Notes under the pieces: generated by a model | What the model was told of the DNA's origin: nothing | Database searches by the model: none | What the model saw: the letters and a program-made list of their open reading frames with translations, nothing else | DNA from: Andreprevotia lacus DSM 23236 | GTDB lineage: Bacteria > Pseudomonadota > Gammaproteobacteria > Burkholderiales > Chitinibacteraceae | Direction of reading: 5' to 3' | DNA: 64,000 bases | Assembly (NCBI RefSeq): GCF_900176275.1 | Contig: NZ_FWXD01000021.1 | Coordinates: forward strand, 1 to 64,000 | Position numbers and translations under genes: made by a program | Part shown: positions 60,169-64,000 of the stretch, piece after piece | Position numbering within the stretch: position 1 is the first letter of the stretch | Layout: every line of letters starts with the position of its first letter

Positions 60169-60624
60169 TCAGCCGCGCTTGTTGTGCTCGCGCGCCAGGC
60201 GTTGTTTCTCGCGATGCCATTCGCGGTCTTTCTCGCTCTCGCGCTTGTCATGCACCTTCTTGCCCTTGGCAAGGCCGATTTCCAGCTTGATGCGGCCACG
60301 GGTGAAATGCATATTGAGTGCGGCCACGGTGTAACCCAGGCGGTCGACCTTGATCGACCATTTCTCGATTTCACGCTCGTGCATCAGCAATTTGCGGTTG
60401 CGCGTGGGGTCGGCATAGACGTGGGTGGACGTGCTGGCGAGCGGCGAGATGTGCGAGCCTACCAGCCAGAAATCACCCTTGAGGAATACCACATACGATT
60501 CCTTGAGCTGCACGCGGCCGGCGCGGATCGACTTCACTTCCCAGCCTTCCAGCATCAGGCCCGCCTCAAGGCGATCCTCGATGAAGTAGTCGTGAAAGGC
60601 TTTGCGATTATCGACAATAGTCAT
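60169..60624 (-). CDS. smpB: SsrA-binding protein
   Basis: A 151-residue partner of tmRNA for rescue of stalled ribosomes. It has [20 protein letters not shown] (6-25), the [17 protein letters not shown] strand (29-45) and a lysine/arginine-rich C-terminal tail ([20 protein letters not shown]) that enters the ribosome. Length is normal. The start ATG at 60624 is divergent from the asparaginase gene with 51 bases between. No ssrA gene is in the window. Confidence 0.97.
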   Translation of the reverse strand: MTIVDNRKAFHDYFIEDRLEAGLMLEGWEVKSIRAGRVQLKESYVVFLKGDFWLVGSHISPLASTSTHVYADPTRNRKLLMHEREIEKWSIKVDRLGYTVAALNMHFTRGRIKLEIGLAKGKKVHDKRESEKDREWHREKQRLAREHNKRG

Positions 60625-60639
60625 TGAATGAACTGCAGT

Positions 60640-60658
60640 TTGCGTAGGCAAAACGCAA
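60640..60658. promoter_or_regulatory. Short inverted repeat between smpB and the asparaginase gene
   Basis: TTGCGT-AGGCAAA-ACGCAA is a 6-bp dyad with a 7-base spacer in the 51-base divergent gap. It could be an operator shared by both genes, but arms this short may occur by chance. Confidence 0.3.
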
Positions 60659-60675
60659 TTGTAACGGAGGCAGCA

Positions 60676-61689
60676 ATGTCCTTGCTTGTGATTTACACCG
60701 GCGGCACGCTGGGCATGCGCGCCGGCCCGCAAGGGCTGGCACCGGCGCCAGCCTGGCTGAGCGGGTTGCTGGCCGAGCATTATCCGGGCCTGACGGTGCG
60801 CGAGTACACGCCGCTGCTCGATTCCAGTGCCATGGGGCCGGCCGATTGGAATCGTATCGGCAGCGATATTGCAGCGCATGCCGATCAATTTGACGGCTTT
60901 GTGGTGTTGCACGGCACCGATACGCTGGCGTGGACCGCATCGGCCCTGTCTTTCATGCTGCAGGGCTTGGGCAAACCAGTGGTGCTGACCGGGGCCATGC
61001 TGCCGTGGGAGGTCGATGGCAGTGACGCGCCGGGCAATGTGGCGGCTGCACTGGCGCTGGCGCAGGACGGGCGGATGCAGGAGGTAGCGGTGGTGTTTGC
61101 CGGTGTCGCCTATCGCGGCTGCCGCGTGCGCAAGGTGGATTGTGAGGCAGCCGCAGCGTTTGCCAGCCCGAATGCGCCGGCACTGGGGCGCTTCGACCCG
61201 CAAGCGGAACGCTGGCAGCTCACGCGGCAGTCATCAACGCCGGGCGGTGATATTGCGCCGGCATTCCGCTTCCAGCCCGTTGCCGACTATGCCCGTATCG
61301 TGCAACTGGCGCTGGCACCCGGGCATACGCCCGCAGCGCTGGCCGGCTTGCTGCAGCCTGATCTGCTGGATGGCGTGGTGTTGCAGAGCTTTGGCGCCGG
61401 CAATCTGCCAGACCCCCCGGTTCTGCTGGCCGCGCTGGCGCGGTGCGCTGGCCGCGTTCCCTTGGTCAACCTGAGCCTGTGCCCGCAAGGGCGAACCACG
61501 CCGGGCCAGTATGCGGCCGGTAGCGCGCTGGCGGCGCTGGGCGTGTGGGACGGTGCGGACATGACGCCCGAAGCGGCGCTCGCCAAACTGTACTGGCTAG
61601 CCGGGCAGGGGCTGGATTTGCCGGCCCGGCGGGCTTTGTTTGAACGCGATCTGCTCGGCGAGCGGGGCGAGATATCGCAATTGCGATAA
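60676..61689 (+). CDS. L-asparaginase, cytoplasmic type I
   Basis: A 337-residue asparaginase. The nucleophile Thr lies in [13 protein letters not shown] (about 5-17), and the second active-site set in [20 protein letters not shown] (about 77-96) with the Thr-Asp pair. [20 protein letters not shown] (about 103-122) carries the next conserved loop. There is no signal peptide, which fits type I enzymes converting asparagine to aspartate. GGAGG lies six bases before the ATG at 60676; the frame extends upstream without homology. Confidence 0.93.
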   Translation: MSLLVIYTGGTLGMRAGPQGLAPAPAWLSGLLAEHYPGLTVREYTPLLDSSAMGPADWNRIGSDIAAHADQFDGFVVLHGTDTLAWTASALSFMLQGLGKPVVLTGAMLPWEVDGSDAPGNVAAALALAQDGRMQEVAVVFAGVAYRGCRVRKVDCEAAAAFASPNAPALGRFDPQAERWQLTRQSSTPGGDIAPAFRFQPVADYARIVQLALAPGHTPAALAGLLQPDLLDGVVLQSFGAGNLPDPPVLLAALARCAGRVPLVNLSLCPQGRTTPGQYAAGSALAALGVWDGADMTPEAALAKLYWLAGQGLDLPARRALFERDLLGERGEISQLR

Positions 61690-61734
61690 TCACCGCGGCG
61701 GAAATATCTCCTTTGTGATATAGTCCCGCTTCTT

Positions 61735-61837
61735 CGATGGCGGGTCTCCCCGCATGGATAGAATGTGAACCTGGTCAGGTCCGGAAGGAAGCAGCCACAG
61801 CATTTGATGCCAGTGCCGGGGGTCAGGCTCGCCACCC
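61735..61837 (+). ncRNA. ffs: 4.5S RNA of the signal recognition particle
   Basis: The universally conserved Ffh-binding core GGTCAGGTCCGGAAGGAAGC (61774-61793) with AGCC and a matching descending strand is present. GGCGGGTCTCCCC near 61739-61751 pairs with GGGGGTCAGGCTCGCC (about 61818-61833), giving the single long hairpin of short bacterial SRP RNA. A TATAGT -10 hexamer at 61719-61724 places transcription start close to 61731. A strong terminator hairpin follows. The ends given are approximate by a few bases. Confidence 0.95.
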
Positions 61838-61847
61838 CAATACCCGC

Positions 61848-61877
61848 AACGGGGCCGGTTTATCCGGCCCCGTTGTC
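61848..61877 (+). terminator. Terminator hairpin of the 4.5S RNA gene
   Basis: AACGGGGCCGG-TTTAT-CCGGCCCCGTT is a perfect 11-bp stem directly downstream of the 4.5S RNA. The T tract is weak, but the stem is very stable. Confidence 0.75.
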
Positions 61878-61990
61878 ATTTCCGCGCTCGCTGCGCGCAT
61901 TGTTGATCCCGGTCAAGTCGGCCCGGATGGCGATGGCGCAGAATCACTCTCACGCAAGCATCTGCTGCGTGTAGCTCCAGTGAACTTCAG

Positions 61991-62019
61991 CGCCGCATGA
62001 CCCCATGCGGCGTTTTTTT
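61991..62019 (+). terminator. Intrinsic terminator upstream of yciB
   Basis: CGCCGCATG-ACCC-CATGCGGCG is followed by seven T residues. It lies 115 bases after the first ffs terminator with no supported gene between, so it either backs up that terminator or ends an unrecognised small RNA from 61880-61990. Confidence 0.88.
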
Positions 62020-62106
62020 GCCCGCCGTGGGCAAATTCACCCGCAGGCCGCTTGTTTCACCGGTACAGCCGCCGCATAATGCGCCATCTTCAGCTAACGT
62101 GCTGCC

Positions 62107-62658
62107 ATGAAGTTCCTGTTCGATCTGCTCGCTGTCCTGCTGTTTTTCGGCGCCTACCTGATTACCAAAGATATCTACATTGCTACCGAGGTGGCGATGG
62201 TGACTGCTGCGCTGCAGGTGGGTTTCGTCTATCTGCGTCACCGCAAGGTCGAGACCATGCTGCTGATCAGCTCTGGCATGATTCTGGTGCTGGGTGCGCT
62301 GACGCTCTATCTGCACAATCCACTGTTCATCAAGTTCAAGCCGACCGCCGTTTACTGGCTGTTTGCCATCGTGCTGGGCGGTTCGTGGCTGCTGCGCGGC
62401 AAGAACCTGATCAAGCTGATGCTTGAAAAACAGCTCGCCATGCCCGATTTGATCTGGACCCGGCTCAATTGGGCCTGGGCAACGTTTTTTCTGCTGCTGG
62501 GCGTGCTCAACCTGTTTGTGGCGCTGCGCTTTACCGAGGCGCAGTGGGTCAATTTCAAGGCCTATGGCACCACCGGGCTGATCTTTGCATTTGCGATTGC
62601 GCAAAGCATTTACCTGGCGCGGCACGTGCAAGAGCTGCCCGGCCAAACCAAGGAATAA
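62107..62658 (+). CDS. yciB: Inner-membrane septation protein A homologue
   Basis: A 183-residue protein with five membrane helices of the YciB/IspZ family. It opens [20 protein letters not shown] and has the conserved [28 protein letters not shown] region in two pieces and [21 protein letters not shown]. YciB is linked to cell division and envelope maintenance. The yciI-like and bolA genes follow at once (yciB-yciI-bolA-ppiC), an order known in Neisseriales. Confidence 0.95.
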   Translation: MKFLFDLLAVLLFFGAYLITKDIYIATEVAMVTAALQVGFVYLRHRKVETMLLISSGMILVLGALTLYLHNPLFIKFKPTAVYWLFAIVLGGSWLLRGKNLIKLMLEKQLAMPDLIWTRLNWAWATFFLLLGVLNLFVALRFTEAQWVNFKAYGTTGLIFAFAIAQSIYLARHVQELPGQTKE

Positions 62659-62659
62659 C

Positions 62660-62962
62660 ATGCCGCTTTACGTCATCATCGGTACCGACCGCGCAGACAG
62701 CCTGCAAGACCGGCTGGCCAACCGCCCGGCTCATCTGGCGCGGCTGGAGCAACTGAAGCTTGAGGGCCGTCTGGTGCTGGCTGGCCCGTTTCCGTCCATC
62801 GACAGCGTGGACCCCGGCCCGGCCGGTTTCTCGGGCAGCCTGATCGTGGCCGAGTTTGCTTCGCTGGATGCCGCGCAGGCGTGGGCCGAGGCTGATCCAT
62901 ATCGCAGTGCCGGCGTGTACACCGATGTCGTCGTCAAGCCGTTCAAGCACGTGTTACCCTGA
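62660..62962 (+). CDS. YciI-like protein
   Basis: A 100-residue ferredoxin-like alpha/beta protein: [44 protein letters not shown] with the His-Asp-type site of the YciI family (here His-27), and [19 protein letters not shown]. Its reaction is unknown. It starts one base after the yciB stop and its own stop shares a base with the bolA start (TGATG). Confidence 0.92.
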   Translation: MPLYVIIGTDRADSLQDRLANRPAHLARLEQLKLEGRLVLAGPFPSIDSVDPGPAGFSGSLIVAEFASLDAAQAWAEADPYRSAGVYTDVVVKPFKHVLP

Positions 62963-63222
62963 TGCGCTTGGAAGACGAAATCAGACAGCGGTTGGCTGCA
63001 CTCTCACCCGATTCGGTCGAGTTGTATGACGATAGCGCTGCCCATGCCGGCCACGCCGGCAATCGGGGTGGTGGTCATTATGATCTGGTGATCGTGGCTG
63101 CTGTCTTTGCCGGACAAAACGCGCTGCAGCGCCACCGTACCGTGTACGGTGTGCTGGGCGACCTGATTCCAGACCGGGTGCATGCGCTGAGCGTGAAAGC
63201 ATATGCCCCCGGCGAACTTTGA
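62962..63222 (+). CDS. bolA: BolA family protein
   Basis: An 86-residue BolA/IbaG-type protein. LEDEIRQRLAALSPDSVELYDDSAAHAGH (about 3-31), GGGHYDLVIVAAVFAGQNALQRHRTVYGVLGDL (about 36-68, in two pieces) and HALSVKAYAPGE at the end match the family, including the invariant C-terminal His (HALS) used for [2Fe-2S] sharing with monothiol glutaredoxins. It is translationally coupled to the yciI-like gene. Confidence 0.94.
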   Translation: MRLEDEIRQRLAALSPDSVELYDDSAAHAGHAGNRGGGHYDLVIVAAVFAGQNALQRHRTVYGVLGDLIPDRVHALSVKAYAPGEL

Positions 63223-63260
63223 ACCATTCACGCGTGTTTACCAAACAAAGGAACGATTCA

Positions 63261-64000
63261 ATGCGTTATCCCAAAAGTCTTGCGCTGATTCTCTCGCTCA
63301 GCGCAGCCGCTGTCATGGCCGGCAACGTGGCCACCGTCAACGGCGTTGGCATTTCCGATGCCAAGGTTGACTTCTATGTGAAGCAGGAAACCGAGCGCGG
63401 CCAGAAGGACAGCCCGGAACTGCGCGCCAAGATCAAGGAAGCGCTGATTCGCGGTGAAGTACTGGCCCAGGAAGCGCAAAAGAAGGGTCTGGACAAGAAC
63501 GCCGACGTGCAACAGGCACTGGACGCAGCTCGTCAACAGATCCTTGCCAACGCCCTGATCAAGGACTACGTGAAGGCCAACCCGGTTGCCGACGCTGACC
63601 TGAAGAAAGAGTATGACAAGGTCAAGGACGCGCAAGGCGGCAAGGAATACAAGGCTCGCCACATCCTGGTGAAGACCAAGGAAGAGGCTGATGCCATCCT
63701 GGCCGACCTGAAGAAGGGCAAGAAGTTTGATGACCTGGCCAAGGCCAAGTCGCAAGACCCGGGCAGCGGCAAGAATGGTGGCGATCTGGGCTGGGCGAAC
63801 CCGAACGGTTTCGTGCCGGAATTCTCCAAGGCGCTGACCAGCCTGAGCAAGGGCAAAATCTCCGAGCCGGTGAAGACCCAGTTTGGCTGGCACATCATCA
63901 AGCTGGAAGACGTGCGCGAAGGCAAGTTCCCGTCGTTTGAAGAAGCCAAGGGCGAGATTCAGCGCGGCGTGCAAGGCGAGAAGATCCAGAAGTACGTGGA
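63261..64000 (+). CDS. Periplasmic parvulin-type peptidyl-prolyl isomerase, 3' end outside the window
   Basis: The visible 246 residues start with a signal peptide (MRYPKSLALILSLSAAAVMA). A SurA/PrsA-like helical chaperone region follows (about 24-125, ISDAKVDFYVKQETERG), then a PpiC rotamase domain (about 130-225): YKARHILVKTKEEADAIL, GSGKNGGDLGWANPNGFVPEF, VKTQFGWHIIKLEDVRE. It would help outer-membrane or exported protein folding. AAAGGA ten bases upstream supports the start. Only a few residues should be missing. Confidence 0.95.
   Translation, partial: MRYPKSLALILSLSAAAVMAGNVATVNGVGISDAKVDFYVKQETERGQKDSPELRAKIKEALIRGEVLAQEAQKKGLDKNADVQQALDAARQQILANALIKDYVKANPVADADLKKEYDKVKDAQGGKEYKARHILVKTKEEADAILADLKKGKKFDDLAKAKSQDPGSGKNGGDLGWANPNGFVPEFSKALTSLSKGKISEPVKTQFGWHIIKLEDVREGKFPSFEEAKGEIQRGVQGEKIQKYV

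Noticed and set aside
61737-62000. Open frame running through the 4.5S RNA
   Set aside because: The sequence is a structured RNA with the conserved Ffh-binding core; the frame has no ribosome site and no coding character.

Overview
This is a GC-rich chromosomal stretch from a chitinolytic betaproteobacterium. The gene set (ispH-lspA-ileS-ribF, yciB-yciI-bolA-ppiC, prfC, rmuC, suhB, smpB, a short 4.5S RNA) together with secreted chitinases, glucanases and chitin-binding modules suggests the order Neisseriales, perhaps Chitinibacteraceae. That placement is inferred from gene content; no rRNA or tRNA gene is present to confirm it. Almost every base is coding, and many neighbours overlap by 1, 4 or 8 bases, so translational coupling is common.

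Layout. 1-344: left end of an IS3-type element. 0.5-9.7 kb: housekeeping and signalling genes (deoxyinosine glycosylase, chemoreceptor, TerB-like protein, thioesterase, universal stress protein with a radical-SAM enzyme, DUF455 ferritin-like protein, gph, rpe, rmuC). 9.8-25.1 kb: an HD-GYP-like protein, ispH-lspA-ileS, ribF, a short-chain dehydrogenase, prfC, and a three-PAS histidine kinase coupled to the ABC-F ATPase uup. 25.2-27.4 kb: small genes, including a SUKH-like orphan immunity gene, an 8-bp tandem repeat and a possibly frameshifted small membrane protein. 27.5-34.2 kb: a polysaccharide-degradation locus of two GH16 glucanases with CBM5/12 modules, two GH18 chitinases, the remnant of a third chitinase and a divergent AraC-type regulator.

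34.3-39.7 kb holds a four-gene operon: a membrane-anchored solute-binding-like protein, TelA, a lipoprotein that fuses a solute-binding domain to a von Willebrand A domain, and a two-helix membrane protein. It is the best candidate here for a poorly described system. 39.8-45.3 kb carries small exported proteins, a GNAT acetyltransferase, a DUF2844/DUF3443 pair and a DUF1345 membrane protein. 45.5-51.5 kb carries an ArnT/PMT-type glycosyltransferase, a TPR/GT41 (O-GlcNAc-transferase-like) enzyme, a cation efflux protein and an HD hydrolase. 51.5-54.1 kb encodes a large secreted metzincin protease with two chitin-binding modules and a lamin-tail domain. 54.5-64 kb returns to mostly core genes (cyclophilin, FNT transporter, trmJ, suhB, smpB, asparaginase, ffs, yciB, bolA, parvulin).

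The most notable non-coding signal is a roughly 113-bp element present three times (7.3, 40.6 and 60.0 kb). Its ends are inverted repeats, and every copy starts directly after a stop codon in the same orientation relative to the gene it follows. No CRISPR array, tRNA, rRNA or replication origin was seen.
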